Positions 50,081 to 59,578 of a stretch of 64,000 nucleotides of DNA are shown here, piece after piece (the first letter of the stretch is position 1; every line of letters begins with the position of its first letter). A program made the position numbers and the translations under genes. The notes below the pieces were generated by a model that did no database searches, had not been told where the DNA came from, and worked only from the letters and a program-made list of their open reading frames with translations. Location of the stretch: the NCBI RefSeq assembly GCF_004358445.1, contig NZ_CP037951.1, positions 4,054,501-4,118,500 on the forward strand, given 5' to 3'. This DNA comes from Parashewanella tropica. GTDB lineage: Bacteria > Pseudomonadota > Gammaproteobacteria > Enterobacterales > Shewanellaceae.

Positions 50081-50955
50081 GTACCCATGAACATTATTAC
50101 GTCCCCGCACAAAGCGGCTGGCCGATTGTCGGTGCTATCGGTTTATTTTTAATCGCCTTTGGCGCTGGGCATTATGTTGCTCAGATTGATACCTACGGCC
50201 ATGGTGGCTGGGGAATTTATGTTTTATTGGCCGGTATTGCCACCATCCTTTATATGATCACAGGTTGGTTTCGAACCGTGATAAATGAGTCAATGACTGG
50301 CTTATATTCTTCACAAATGGACAGATCTTTCCGTCAAGGAATGAGCTGGTTTATTTTCTCAGAAGTGATGTTTTTTGGTGCCTTTTTCGGTGCCTTGTTT
50401 TTCATTCGAATGTTCTCAGTACCTTGGCTGGGCGGTGAATTCCATTTAACCTCCACTCATGAGTTTTTATGGCCTAATTTTGTCGCTGAGTGGCCACTAA
50501 CCAAAACGCCCAAAGGGGATACAACTCAAGCCATGCCTTGGCACGGTTTACCCTTGTATAACACCATCATTCTATTAACCTCTTCGGTGACACTGCATTT
50601 TGCGCATGTGGCTTTAGAAAAAGGAAAACGAAGCGCGTTAAAAGCTTGGTTGGCAGCGACTATCCTTTTAGGTCTCGGTTTCTTGTACCTTCAAGCCCAT
50701 GAGTATATCCATGCTTATACCGAATTAGGGCTTACGCTCGAATCTGGGGTTTATGGCAATACCTTCTTTATGCTGACAGGTTTCCACGGCATGCACGTCA
50801 CCATAGGAACCATTTTCTTAATCACACTCTTTTTCCGCATTCTCAAAGGCCACTTTACGCCTGATCAACATTTCGCATTCCAAGCGGGCAGTTGGTATTG
50901 GCACTTTGTTGATGTGGTGTGGTTGTGCTTATTCGTATTTGTTTACGTTTTATAG
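50077..50955 (+). CDS. coxC: Cytochrome c oxidase subunit III
   Basis: Integral membrane subunit of 292 residues with seven helices. Family blocks include MSWFIFSEVMFFGAFFGALF, the conserved Glu in QAHEYIHA, GFHGMHVTIGTIFL and the C-terminal GSWYWHFVDVVWLCLFVFVY. It stabilises subunit I and its proton uptake. Confidence 0.97.
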   Translation: MSTHEHYYVPAQSGWPIVGAIGLFLIAFGAGHYVAQIDTYGHGGWGIYVLLAGIATILYMITGWFRTVINESMTGLYSSQMDRSFRQGMSWFIFSEVMFFGAFFGALFFIRMFSVPWLGGEFHLTSTHEFLWPNFVAEWPLTKTPKGDTTQAMPWHGLPLYNTIILLTSSVTLHFAHVALEKGKRSALKAWLAATILLGLGFLYLQAHEYIHAYTELGLTLESGVYGNTFFMLTGFHGMHVTIGTIFLITLFFRILKGHFTPDQHFAFQAGSWYWHFVDVVWLCLFVFVYVL

Positions 50956-50983
50956 CTCAATGTGAGAAATACAGGGAAACTCT

Positions 50984-51082
50984 ATGAAAATAGGTGAGAG
51001 CAATAGCGTGAATAGACAACCGTCAGCACATGGATGTGCGCTTCTGTTGGCGTTCACACTTTTGCTCATCGGTAAAGATTAA
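50984..51082 (+). CDS. Possible 32-residue membrane peptide
   Basis: ATG preceded by CAGGGAA at a suitable spacing; the product starts MKIGESNSVNRQPS, carries one hydrophobic stretch (about 18-30) and ends GKD. It follows coxC by 28 bp in the cox operon. No family recognised; could be a short oxidase-associated peptide or chance. Confidence 0.3.
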   Translation: MKIGESNSVNRQPSAHGCALLLAFTLLLIGKD

Positions 51083-51085
51083 ACA

Positions 51086-51310
51086 TTAATGTGGCGTTGG
51101 GTTTGGATGGATCCAGCCAAGTCCAATCGCCACCACTAACGCAATAACCACCAGCACTGACACTAATACTCGACGCCCTAAATAGCGGCTCATGGGAACT
51201 GAATCATCACTTTTAACCATGATGATCATTGCGCGGCCAAGGTTAAAAATAATGAAAAGTAGTAAGCATACTAATACGATTTTGAACAGTAACGTTGTAG
51301 TCACAAGCAA
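51086..51310 (-). CDS. DUF2909 twin-TM protein
   Basis: Protein of 74 residues with two membrane helices (about 6-29 and 48-68) and FNLGRAMIIMV between them, the DUF2909 pattern. It is encoded on the opposite strand inside the cox cluster, a placement that recurs in this family. Role unknown, presumably linked to oxidase biogenesis. Confidence 0.83.
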   Translation of the reverse strand: MLVTTTLLFKIVLVCLLLFIIFNLGRAMIIMVKSDDSVPMSRYLGRRVLVSVLVVIALVVAIGLGWIHPNPTPH

Positions 51311-51326
51311 ACCTCGTTGGTTGGAA

Positions 51327-52079
51327 ATGAGTTGTCAACTGCTGGGTTATGTATTTACTTTGGCGTTATTTATCTTATTAATCAAGTTAGGTTTTTGGCA
51401 ATTAGAGCGCTCACAATCTAAAGCGGCTTATGAACAATCACTACAGCAACGTCAATTCCAAGCGCCACTTAATTTTCAAGAGGTACTCACTCAAACCGAA
51501 CCAATCGCTTTAATGGGGTCGAACTTAAGCGTACAAGTTACGCCAACCTCTCAGCCTTTGATTTATTTGGACAATCAAGTATTTGAGGGAAAAGTAGGCT
51601 ACTTGGTTTATCAAGTCATGAGCATCACTAATAAGAGTCCTCAATTATTAGTGGAACTAGGGTTTACTCCAGCGCCATTAGATCGCAGTAACTTACCCAA
51701 AGTTATACCTTTCACCAACAAGCAAACATTATCTGGACGACTGTACTTCAAACAAAGCAACCCATTTAGCGAACGCTTACTGCCAGAGCGGACCTCAGCG
51801 CTGCGAATCCAAACCTTGCAACTGCCAGAGTTATCTCATTATTTAGATACTCCCTTGGCCTTGGTTGCCCTGCAACCCACCACTCGTAGCCTTGATGCAA
51901 ACAACCAACCTTTAGGTAAGCCTTGGCAACCCATTCCATTATCGTCACAAAAACATCTTGGTTACGCCATACAATGGTTTTCGATGGCGGCTGTGTTAAC
52001 GCTCATCGTTATTTATCGCTGGTTTAAAGCCCGCCGAATTTCCTCACCATCACAACAACAAGATAAGGAGCAAGGATGA
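51327..52079 (+). CDS. SURF1-family oxidase assembly protein
   Basis: SURF1-type protein of 250 residues. Membrane helices at both ends (about 8-28, followed by LGFWQLERSQSKAAYEQ, and 210-230 within HLGYAIQWFSMAAVLTLIVI) flank a periplasmic domain. Family conserved GFWQLxR and HLGYAIQWF are clear. SURF1 assists haem a insertion. ATG 51327 is taken as start, with GGTTGG just upstream; TTG 51321 is possible. The 3' end overlaps the next gene by 4 bp. Confidence 0.9.
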   Translation: MSCQLLGYVFTLALFILLIKLGFWQLERSQSKAAYEQSLQQRQFQAPLNFQEVLTQTEPIALMGSNLSVQVTPTSQPLIYLDNQVFEGKVGYLVYQVMSITNKSPQLLVELGFTPAPLDRSNLPKVIPFTNKQTLSGRLYFKQSNPFSERLLPERTSALRIQTLQLPELSHYLDTPLALVALQPTTRSLDANNQPLGKPWQPIPLSSQKHLGYAIQWFSMAAVLTLIVIYRWFKARRISSPSQQQDKEQG

Positions 52080-52621
52080 CCTCAACGAAATCAGCAAGCC
52101 GAAAACAACTCGTATTGCTCACCGCGGTATTTGCCTTACCAATAGTGGCGGCACAACTGTTTTTAAGTCTCGATCTTTATCAAGGTGGCTCTACCAATAA
52201 AGGGGAACTACTACCCAGCTCACTCAGTTACCAAAGCCTTAACATGACCAACCCAAAACCGGGCAAATGGCAAATGGTTTATCAACTGCCTGCTAAGTGC
52301 CAACAAACTTGTCAACAACAATTGCACTTATTACAGCGCAGTTTTATAGCCCTTGGTAAAGAGCAAGACAGAGTTCAACCAGTGGTGATCGTCTCTAAAG
52401 GCAGCGACACATCAGCACTAAAATCATTTAATTTTGTCACCTTAAAAACCAATTCAGATGCTTCAGCATTGCTTGCAGATCAACAAATCGTAACGGTTGA
52501 TCCTCTGGGTAAATGGGTGACTCGATATGAGCTCAAAACCGATCCTCATGAGCAAGTCATGCAAAGCAAAGCCATGCTTAATGATCTTCGAAAATTACTT
52601 AAATTATCGAGGGTTGGCTAA
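52076..52621 (+). CDS. Cox-cluster membrane protein with C-x3-C motif
   Basis: Protein of 181 residues, unnamed. An N-terminal membrane anchor (about 12-30) is followed by a periplasmic region with KCQQTC (C-x3-C near 76-80), the same spacing as in SCO copper chaperones. The fold may be thioredoxin-like. It overlaps both neighbours, between SURF1 and the haem A synthase gene. Such genes are seen at this place in Shewanella-type cox operons. A copper or thiol role is inferred. Confidence 0.7.
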   Translation: MTSTKSASRKQLVLLTAVFALPIVAAQLFLSLDLYQGGSTNKGELLPSSLSYQSLNMTNPKPGKWQMVYQLPAKCQQTCQQQLHLLQRSFIALGKEQDRVQPVVIVSKGSDTSALKSFNFVTLKTNSDASALLADQQIVTVDPLGKWVTRYELKTDPHEQVMQSKAMLNDLRKLLKLSRVG

Positions 52622-53622
52622 TGACATTAAAAAGACTGATCCAATTTTCCATCGTTTTTGCCTTTATTGTCATTTTAATGGGCGCATTTACTCGTCTTTC
52701 TGATGCTGGTCTAGGCTGCCCTGATTGGCCGGGATGCTACGGTCACCTTGCCGTTCCCTCCGAAACCCATGAGCTCGACAAAGCAAAACAGCTCTACCCT
52801 GAATTAACCGTTGAGAGTCATAAAGCTTGGCTGGAGATGATCCATCGTTATTTAGCAGGATTACTTGGGCTGATGATTTTAGCCATTTTGATCTTGTGCT
52901 GGCGTCAACCCACCGCGCCTAAAAAATTACCAACGGCAATCGCAGCGTTAGTGATTTTTCAAGCATTGTTGGGCATGTGGACGGTCACCATGAAGCTGAT
53001 GCCCATCGTGGTGATGGGGCATTTATTAGGTGGCTTTACCCTTATTTCTTTACTGTTATTGCTGTATTGGCGAGTCAAGCCATTACAGCTACCCGAAACT
53101 TCACTGCCATCATCAATCCAGTTCATGGCATGGCTAGCACTCATTACACTGATCATCCAAATCATGCTTGGTGGCTGGACTTCAGCCAATTATGCCGCTC
53201 TGGCTTGTACCAGCTTACCTTTGTGTGAGGGAGATTGGCAAAGCCAACTGGATTGGGCAAAAGCCTTCTCGCCGTTTCAAGGGGATCACATCAGTTTCGA
53301 ATATGGCGTTTTAGACTGGCCAACTCGAATGACCATTCACGTAAGTCATCGTATTTGGGCGGTGATCACCAGCGTATTTATTTTCTGGTTAGGGCTAAAA
53401 CTGCTCATTCACAGTCACGGCTTTATACGCAAGACTTCAATCATCATGCTTGGGCTGCTCGCCTTACAAATCACCTTAGGGATCAGCAATGTAGTATTCC
53501 ACCTGCCGCTGTCTGTAGCCACGGCTCACAATGGCGTGGCGGCTTTACTGCTGCTGTCAGTCATCACCATTAATTACGCGATTTACCTGTTGGTACAACA
53601 ACAAAAAAGGATTTCATTATGA
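52621..53622 (+). CDS. ctaA: Haem A synthase CtaA (COX15)
   Basis: Integral membrane haem A synthase of 333 residues with eight helices. Visible family blocks: [33 protein letters not shown] and [13 protein letters not shown], giving the haem-ligand His residues. It converts haem O to haem A for the oxidase. It overlaps the preceding gene by 1 bp and the next by 4 bp. Confidence 0.95.
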   Translation: MTLKRLIQFSIVFAFIVILMGAFTRLSDAGLGCPDWPGCYGHLAVPSETHELDKAKQLYPELTVESHKAWLEMIHRYLAGLLGLMILAILILCWRQPTAPKKLPTAIAALVIFQALLGMWTVTMKLMPIVVMGHLLGGFTLISLLLLLYWRVKPLQLPETSLPSSIQFMAWLALITLIIQIMLGGWTSANYAALACTSLPLCEGDWQSQLDWAKAFSPFQGDHISFEYGVLDWPTRMTIHVSHRIWAVITSVFIFWLGLKLLIHSHGFIRKTSIIMLGLLALQITLGISNVVFHLPLSVATAHNGVAALLLLSVITINYAIYLLVQQQKRISL

Positions 53623-54527
53623 GTAAATCAGCCACCTTAACATCATCGAGCCACTTATTTGTCCATTGGCGTGATTACTTAGAAATGACCAAGCCCAAAG
53701 TCGTAGCGTTAATGCTGCTTACGGTATTGGTGGGTATGTGTTTAGCTTTACCTGGAGCTCTGCCCATTCAACAGATGTTAGCAGGAATGATAGGCATTGG
53801 TTTAATGGCTGGCTCAGCCGCCAGTTTGAACCACCTGATTGACCGACGTATCGATGCCATAATGGCGCGAACGTATAACCGCCCATTGCCTAAAGGTCGA
53901 GTATCGGCTCGTAGTGCACTGACGTTTGCCGCGGTGATCGGCGTGCTGGGTTTTGTCATGCTGTATGCCTTGGTCAACCCACTGACCGCATGGCTGACCT
54001 TTGCCAGTTTGATTGGCTATGCCTTGGTGTATACCGCTTATTTAAAACGTGCCACCTCACAGAATATTGTCATTGGTGGACTCGCCGGCGCTATGCCGCC
54101 ACTGCTCGGTTGGACGGCAGTCACTAATGAGTTTCATGGTTATGCCATGCTGTTGGTGATTATCATCTTTACTTGGACGCCACCACACTTTTGGGCACTG
54201 GCAATTCACCGCCAAAAAGAATATGCCAAAGTCGATATTCCGATGCTCCCCGTCACCCATGGCAGTGAATTTACCAAAACCTGTATTTTGCTCTATACCG
54301 TATTACTCGGCTTAGCCTGCTTGTTGCCCGTAATCGTCGGCATGAGCGGCATCATCTACTTAGTGGGTTCAACTCTGCTAAGCAGCATGTTTGTCTACAA
54401 AGCATGGCAGCTTAAATATCATGATGAGCCTGGGCTTGCGATGAATGTGTTTAAATTCTCTATTTACCACTTGATGGTGCTGTTTTTACTGTTACTGGTG
54501 GATCACTACGTCATGGCTTGGTGGTAA
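53619..54527 (+). CDS. cyoE: Haem O synthase (protohaem IX farnesyltransferase)
   Basis: UbiA-family prenyltransferase of 302 residues with about nine helices. The prenyl-diphosphate-binding motif [20 protein letters not shown] is intact; [13 protein letters not shown] and a second Asp-containing loop follow. It farnesylates haem B to haem O, the substrate of CtaA just upstream. Confidence 0.96.
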   Translation: MSKSATLTSSSHLFVHWRDYLEMTKPKVVALMLLTVLVGMCLALPGALPIQQMLAGMIGIGLMAGSAASLNHLIDRRIDAIMARTYNRPLPKGRVSARSALTFAAVIGVLGFVMLYALVNPLTAWLTFASLIGYALVYTAYLKRATSQNIVIGGLAGAMPPLLGWTAVTNEFHGYAMLLVIIIFTWTPPHFWALAIHRQKEYAKVDIPMLPVTHGSEFTKTCILLYTVLLGLACLLPVIVGMSGIIYLVGSTLLSSMFVYKAWQLKYHDEPGLAMNVFKFSIYHLMVLFLLLLVDHYVMAWW

Positions 54528-54531
54528 GCCT

Positions 54532-55161
54532 ATGAAAAAAATCATCTTACTCCCCATAGCCATTCTCATCGCAACTGTAGGCGCGTATACAGCATGGCAA
54601 TGGCAACAGCCAGCCGCACCATTGCAGTTGGCCACCAGCTTTGAGTTCCCGACTCCTCAGCCCGTCGTACCTTTTAAATTGACCGACCAACACGGCAATG
54701 CCTTTTCCAATCAATCATTACAAGGAAAGTGGACATTGGTATTTGTGGGGTTCACGTCTTGCCCAGATATTTGTCCAACAACCATGGGGAAACTCTCAGC
54801 CGCCTATCCTAAACTGAGTCAAAAACATCCGTTTCAGGTGTTATTTTTATCGGTAGATCCACAGCGTGACACAGTCACTAAGCTCAAAGATTATATGGAT
54901 TTTTTTAATCCACAATTTGTCGCCGCTACGGGCGAGCATAAACAATTAGTCCCTTTAACGCGCAACCTAGGTATGGCGTATACCATTAATGGCGATGGTG
55001 AGGATTATTTAGTGGATCACAGTGCTTCTATGACGCTTATTTCACCTCAGGGACAGCGCATTGCCATCATAAAGCCCAAGGCCGAGGTTGGGAAAATTCC
55101 TCACATAAAAAATAAGGAGTTAGTGGCTGATGTTAAGGCTTTAATGGATAAATGGAGTTAG
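54532..55161 (+). CDS. SCO1/SenC-family copper chaperone
   Basis: Membrane-anchored thioredoxin-fold protein of 209 residues. N-terminal helix (about 4-22), then FVGFTSCPDICPTTMGKL with the copper-binding C-x3-C, and the third ligand His in LVDHSASM. SCO proteins load copper into CuA of subunit II. It is the last gene of the cox operon, 4 bp after cyoE. Confidence 0.95.
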   Translation: MKKIILLPIAILIATVGAYTAWQWQQPAAPLQLATSFEFPTPQPVVPFKLTDQHGNAFSNQSLQGKWTLVFVGFTSCPDICPTTMGKLSAAYPKLSQKHPFQVLFLSVDPQRDTVTKLKDYMDFFNPQFVAATGEHKQLVPLTRNLGMAYTINGDGEDYLVDHSASMTLISPQGQRIAIIKPKAEVGKIPHIKNKELVADVKALMDKWS

Positions 55162-55180
55162 TGCCTACAACGCTTAATAC

Positions 55181-55203
55181 AAAGGGGGCGTTTAAGCCCC
55201 TTT
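55181..55203. terminator. Bidirectional terminator between sco and the DUF4153 gene
   Basis: AAAGGGG-(g)C-...-GCCCCTTT hairpin between convergent genes, with A/T runs at both ends. Confidence 0.7.
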
Positions 55204-55214
55204 AATGATTGGAA

Positions 55215-56954
55215 TTACTGTACTTCGAAAGTTAAATCACCGACTTTTAGCTTATCCCATTTCGGCTTGACGGTTGTGACATCATTGCTATCAAGCAAAG
55301 ATTTGAGGTAATGAAGATTGCTCGGGTTTGTCGTTTTCATATAACTCGCTTTCCACTCACCTTGCTGCAATTGCCACAGCTTGGCTGATGTCCAACCACT
55401 GTTTTCTTTGATCACCACAAAGTCGGGCTTACCATCATCATTTAAATCTCGAGCAATGAAGTAATAGGTATTGCTTTTACTACTCTGCCAATTGTGTTCA
55501 GTTTCAACAAAGTATACTTTTTCGAGCAGTGATTCTGGAAATGCACCTTTATTTGGCCAGAAAACCATTTGTTTTTTAAAGTTAACTAGAGTCTTTTTTG
55601 CCTCTTTTCCTGAGCTTGAAGCAGCAGTTTCCCTTGCGAAATGAGACCTTTGGGTATATAGCCTATCTAAGATTGCCACTTTTTCTGGAGCTGAAGTTTG
55701 CCATTCCTGTTCCAACTGTTGAATAGCCAGATACCCTTGTCGCCCCAATGAACGTTCAAAATAGGCAAAATCAAATTGCTCAGGCGTAACGAATCCCTTT
55801 TCTAAACGGGCAAGCTGGCTACTCGCAGAAAGACTTTGAAAATTCAGCAGTGGGGAGTTAACCAGCAGTAATAACACCAATACGGCTAGACCCATACCGA
55901 TATTGACTTGGCTTTGGGTTTCCACCCAAGCATCGCGCTTACGGATGATCCCCCACAAATACCCAACCGCAAAACACGCCAATAATAGCCACACCATAAC
56001 GGCCCAACAACGGTCGACGGTGAGACCGTATTGGTCTATACGCAACCATAAACCGTAGGCCGCAATGACACTATAAATCGGCAGTAAGGCGACACCAATA
56101 AAAATCAAACGATGAATGATGACATGATAGGGACGCTCGTCATTGTTACCTTGATAAACCGCATTGACAAAAAATAAGCTTAAAGCTTGCAGCCAAAGCA
56201 CCAAAAAGCTACCCGAGCCTGTTTTCCATAGGGTACCTAATCCCGTAAACGGTAACGTCACTAAAAAGCCTAATGACACTATGGTCAGGGCTGGCAATAA
56301 AAACTTAAATAAGGTGTGAAAAATGGCGGCAATCGTAGCAAGGGTATTGGTAATATTTCTAAACACAATCGTAGCGAAACCAAAAGCTAAACTCAGTACC
56401 GGAATCGTAAACCACTCTTTGTTCAGAAGCGTTTTGAAGAAATCAATTTCGATCACCGCAAACAAGCTTGCACCTAAATGTAATATTCCCCAAAAGAACA
56501 ACACAAACAGGCAAGACTCGCCAAACAAAATAAAGTTACGCCACGACAGTTCAAACAAGGCTCCGTAACTGATGGGTTGCTGACTTACCCTTTGTTGGAT
56601 ATACATCAGAGCCTTGAATGAAGCTATCAAAGCCGTGAAGGTAAAAATGGGGATAACGTTATAATTGCGGACAAATTCCACCGGCTCTTGCTGAAACCCA
56701 ACATAACCTCCCAATACAGATAACAACACAGTAAAAGGGGCAAGATAAGTCAGCACTGCCTTATCATTGGTTTTGGTGATGCAAAGCAAAAGCAGTAGAG
56801 GTAAACTGAGCGCCAAGGTTACCAAAGCGGTTAACCACATCGGTGATGTAGCAGGCCACATTTGATGATCATGGCTCAGATAAAGCAATGTCAGTGCAAT
56901 GCCTTGAATGGCTGAAATCGCAATGATTTGTGATTTGGGTAATTGACTGTCCAT
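55215..56954 (-). CDS. DUF4153 membrane protein
   Basis: Protein of 579 residues with about 11-12 membrane helices in the first 380 residues, then a soluble region of about 190 residues. RNYNVIPIFTFTALIASF and LSWRNFILFGESCLFVLFF are consistent with DUF4153. The tail contains RDLNDDGKPDFVVIKEN, a DxNxDGxxD-like calcium- or repeat-binding motif, unusual for the family. Function unknown. Confidence 0.75.
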   Translation of the reverse strand: MDSQLPKSQIIAISAIQGIALTLLYLSHDHQMWPATSPMWLTALVTLALSLPLLLLLCITKTNDKAVLTYLAPFTVLLSVLGGYVGFQQEPVEFVRNYNVIPIFTFTALIASFKALMYIQQRVSQQPISYGALFELSWRNFILFGESCLFVLFFWGILHLGASLFAVIEIDFFKTLLNKEWFTIPVLSLAFGFATIVFRNITNTLATIAAIFHTLFKFLLPALTIVSLGFLVTLPFTGLGTLWKTGSGSFLVLWLQALSLFFVNAVYQGNNDERPYHVIIHRLIFIGVALLPIYSVIAAYGLWLRIDQYGLTVDRCWAVMVWLLLACFAVGYLWGIIRKRDAWVETQSQVNIGMGLAVLVLLLLVNSPLLNFQSLSASSQLARLEKGFVTPEQFDFAYFERSLGRQGYLAIQQLEQEWQTSAPEKVAILDRLYTQRSHFARETAASSSGKEAKKTLVNFKKQMVFWPNKGAFPESLLEKVYFVETEHNWQSSKSNTYYFIARDLNDDGKPDFVVIKENSGWTSAKLWQLQQGEWKASYMKTTNPSNLHYLKSLLDSNDVTTVKPKWDKLKVGDLTFEVQ

Positions 56955-56987
56955 ATCAATCCTAGGGATGAGTTTGGAACTATAGTA

Positions 56988-57148
56988 ATACCATTCGTAT
57001 CAATTAACTATGCCTTAGATTAAGGTTTAGCTTTGTAACTACATCTTTGCAATTCCTCACCATAGCAACGGCTATGATTCGTCATCACGCCTTGTATTTC
57101 CTTCGCGAATCCTCCTCTATAAACACAGTTAATTAATGTGAATGGTAT
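56988..57148. mobile_element. MITE-like element C2 (161 bp)
   Basis: Inverted ends ATACCATTCGTATCAATTAA and the reverse complement of ATACCATTCACATTAATTAA. The core (ACAAGGCG...CATAGC...GCTATG...ATTGCAA) is shared with the element at 33729-33895. This matches a repeat I recall as common between Shewanella genes. No coding capacity. Confidence 0.8.
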
Positions 57149-57182
57149 GCCCATAAAAATCAGTCGAACAACAGTCAATAAA

Positions 57183-57205
57183 AAAGCGCCACAAGTGGGC
57201 GCTTT
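57183..57205 (-). terminator. Terminator of gorA
   Basis: AAAGCGCC-ACAAGTG-GGCGCTTT; on the minus strand it is followed by TTTTATT. Located 21 bp after the gorA stop. Confidence 0.85.
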
Positions 57206-57225
57206 CAAAGAATGGCAATAAACCA

Positions 57226-58581
57226 CTATCTCATGGTAACAAACTCTTCGGCACCTGTTGGGTGAATCGCTACAACCGCATCAAAATCCGCTTTGGTGGC
57301 GCCCATTTTCATCGCTACACCAAAGCCTTGCAGAATTTCGTCCATACCAAAACCAATACCGTGAATGCCCACGACTTTTTCATCTTCACCCGCACAAATG
57401 AGCTTCATTTTGCAAGCTTGACGGTGAGCGGTCACCGCCGTGTACATAGACGTAAAGCCAGAATTATAAACCTTGATGTTTTCAGCACCATATTCAGCAA
57501 TGGCTTCAGGCTCTGTTAAGCCCATGGTACCGATTGGCGGGTGACTGAACACCACGGTCGGTACGTGAGTGTAATCCATCTTGGCATCATGCATGCCGTT
57601 AAACAGTCGCTCAGACAACAAGCGTCCCGCTTTCACCGCTACAGGGGTTAACTCTACGCCGCCTTGCATAATATCCCCCACACAATAAATGCCTTGTTGG
57701 GTGGTATTTTGTTGCTCATCGGTAATAATATAGCCACGTTCATCACGCTGAACTTGGGTGTGCTCAAGACCTATTGTATCGGTCGATGGACGACGCCCAA
57801 TCGCCCACACTAGACAATCCACATCGTAACTTTCACCATTGGTGAAATTCAAGGTTAAGCTGCCGTCATCATTTTTGATGACCGACTCTGGAGTGCTATT
57901 GGTGTGAAGCTGTAAACCACTTTCTCCCATGGCATCGACTAACGCCTCTGAAAGCATAGGGTCGAAGTTACGCAGTGGCGCGTGTTTACGAACAAACAGG
58001 TGAGTATCACTACCCAACCCTTGCATAACACCAGCAAGTTCAACCGCAATGTAACCTGCACCAACGACAGCAACGCGCTTAGGTTGTTCACGTAATGCAA
58101 AAAAACCATTTGAATCAATACCGTGTTCAGCACCAGGAATATCTGGGATCATAGGTGCGCCGCCGGTAGCAATCAAAATATGGTCTGCAGTGTATTGTTC
58201 ACCATTGACCTCAATGGTGTTGCTATCGATAAAACGACCATAACCGCGAACCAAGGTCACCCCATTAGACTCAAGACCGCGGTCATAAGCGCCATGAATG
58301 CGCTTAATATAGGCTTCGCGGCTAGCCACCAGCGTATTCCAATCAAAGTTATCGACACTGACATCAAAGCCATAATCTTTGGCATAAAGGTGAATCGCTT
58401 CAGCCACTTGCGCGCCATACCACATCACTTTTTTCGGTACGCAGCCCACATTCACACATGTGCCACCGACATGCTGCGCTTCAATCAGCAACACCTTAGC
58501 ACCACGCATGGCCGCGCGATTGGCAGAGGCAATGCCGCCGCTGCCGGCACCTAAACAGATATAATCAAAATGCTGGGTCAT
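57226..58581 (-). CDS. gorA: Glutathione reductase
   Basis: FAD/NADPH disulphide oxidoreductase of 451 residues (E. coli Gor 450). FAD motif [14 protein letters not shown], redox-active disulphide [13 protein letters not shown] (C-x4-C, about 41-53), NADPH motif [14 protein letters not shown] and the C-terminal catalytic [12 protein letters not shown]. It keeps glutathione reduced in the cytosol. The promoter lies in the ~100-bp gap before the outer-membrane protein gene. Confidence 0.97.
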   Translation of the reverse strand: MTQHFDYICLGAGSGGIASANRAAMRGAKVLLIEAQHVGGTCVNVGCVPKKVMWYGAQVAEAIHLYAKDYGFDVSVDNFDWNTLVASREAYIKRIHGAYDRGLESNGVTLVRGYGRFIDSNTIEVNGEQYTADHILIATGGAPMIPDIPGAEHGIDSNGFFALREQPKRVAVVGAGYIAVELAGVMQGLGSDTHLFVRKHAPLRNFDPMLSEALVDAMGESGLQLHTNSTPESVIKNDDGSLTLNFTNGESYDVDCLVWAIGRRPSTDTIGLEHTQVQRDERGYIITDEQQNTTQQGIYCVGDIMQGGVELTPVAVKAGRLLSERLFNGMHDAKMDYTHVPTVVFSHPPIGTMGLTEPEAIAEYGAENIKVYNSGFTSMYTAVTAHRQACKMKLICAGEDEKVVGIHGIGFGMDEILQGFGVAMKMGATKADFDAVVAIHPTGAEEFVTMR

Positions 58582-58684
58582 ACAATTCTCCGTAACTCGG
58601 TCTAATGGCAGATACCATATGTCTGATCTATTGAAATAACAATAGCTAACCTAAGAATATCCAATAGACCGTATTTTAGAGAAA

Positions 58685-59401
58685 TTACTTCCACTTATAA
58701 TGCAGCTTAATACCACCAAAGGTTTCATCATGATTACGACCGTCACCTTTATATTTAAGCTTAACGTCACTCAATGCCCATGTATGCGCGACATAAGTGC
58801 TTAGTTCCAATTGCGAAGTGAGTTGATAATTTGCTTTCACACCCAATTCACGATGATTTTGTCCATCGTGTTTTTTGGTGCTGTAGCCAAAATCCCAGCC
58901 TTCTTGAAGATAAGGATGTAGTTTCAGTTTTGGCGTCAGTTCAATGTTTCCTTTAAGATCTACTAAGGTGAAATAGCCGTCAGATTTGGTTTCATAAATA
59001 GTACGCCACGATGGCGTTAGCCACGCTAAGCCTTTATAAGCCACAACCACATCAAACTCGTGGCCGCGATAACGCAAATGGTTCTCGCCATTCGCTCCAA
59101 CCCAGTCATAGCCAAGTTTCACGGTAAAATGTTTGGTCGGCTTAAATAAATAATCAATGCCTAAATCCAGCTCCGTAAAGCCTTCGTCAGTGCCGCGACC
59201 CAATGCCACATATCCGCTTAATGCGCCTTTTTTGGCTCCCATTTCAGCCCATGCAACGCCACCATCTTTGAGCAGTAATCGCCCTTTTGACACATACTGA
59301 CTGTCCAATCGCCCTTCAACATAAAATGATGTATCTTGAGAAAATCCTGTTTGTTGTACAGCCAATGTCCCAATCAGCAATAACCACGGCTTAAATTGCA
59401 T
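58685..59401 (-). CDS. Outer-membrane beta-barrel protein, unknown role
   Basis: Protein of 238 residues with a signal peptide (about 1-21, ending GFS) and alternating amphipathic strands throughout, ending in IKLHYKWK. The pattern fits a small barrel of 10-12 strands. DSQYVSKGRLLLKDGG near 33-48 recalls proteins of the TorF/Gcw_chp type (SQYVSRG signature). Function unknown. It is upstream of gorA on the same strand. Confidence 0.72.
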   Translation of the reverse strand: MQFKPWLLLIGTLAVQQTGFSQDTSFYVEGRLDSQYVSKGRLLLKDGGVAWAEMGAKKGALSGYVALGRGTDEGFTELDLGIDYLFKPTKHFTVKLGYDWVGANGENHLRYRGHEFDVVVAYKGLAWLTPSWRTIYETKSDGYFTLVDLKGNIELTPKLKLHPYLQEGWDFGYSTKKHDGQNHRELGVKANYQLTSQLELSTYVAHTWALSDVKLKYKGDGRNHDETFGGIKLHYKWK

Positions 59402-59578
59402 TTTTATTCAATATTTCCAACTAAAAAATTAATTGCAATTACTATAATGCAGTCGAAATTTTTTGTAATAATGAGTTTTCAAAATTGTGATTCAGCTCTT
59501 GTTCAGCTTCACATCTTGATTTTTTAACAGGCTACCCATACTTAAGAACTATCATCATGATTTTTATTAAGGGCAAAT

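Noticed and set aside
57020-57226. 68-codon minus-strand ORF between gorA and the DUF4153 gene
   Set aside because: It covers MITE-like element C2 and the gorA terminator, so coding use is unlikely.
58123-58554. 143-codon ORF antisense to gorA
   Set aside because: Lies wholly within a well-supported gorA and has no family features.
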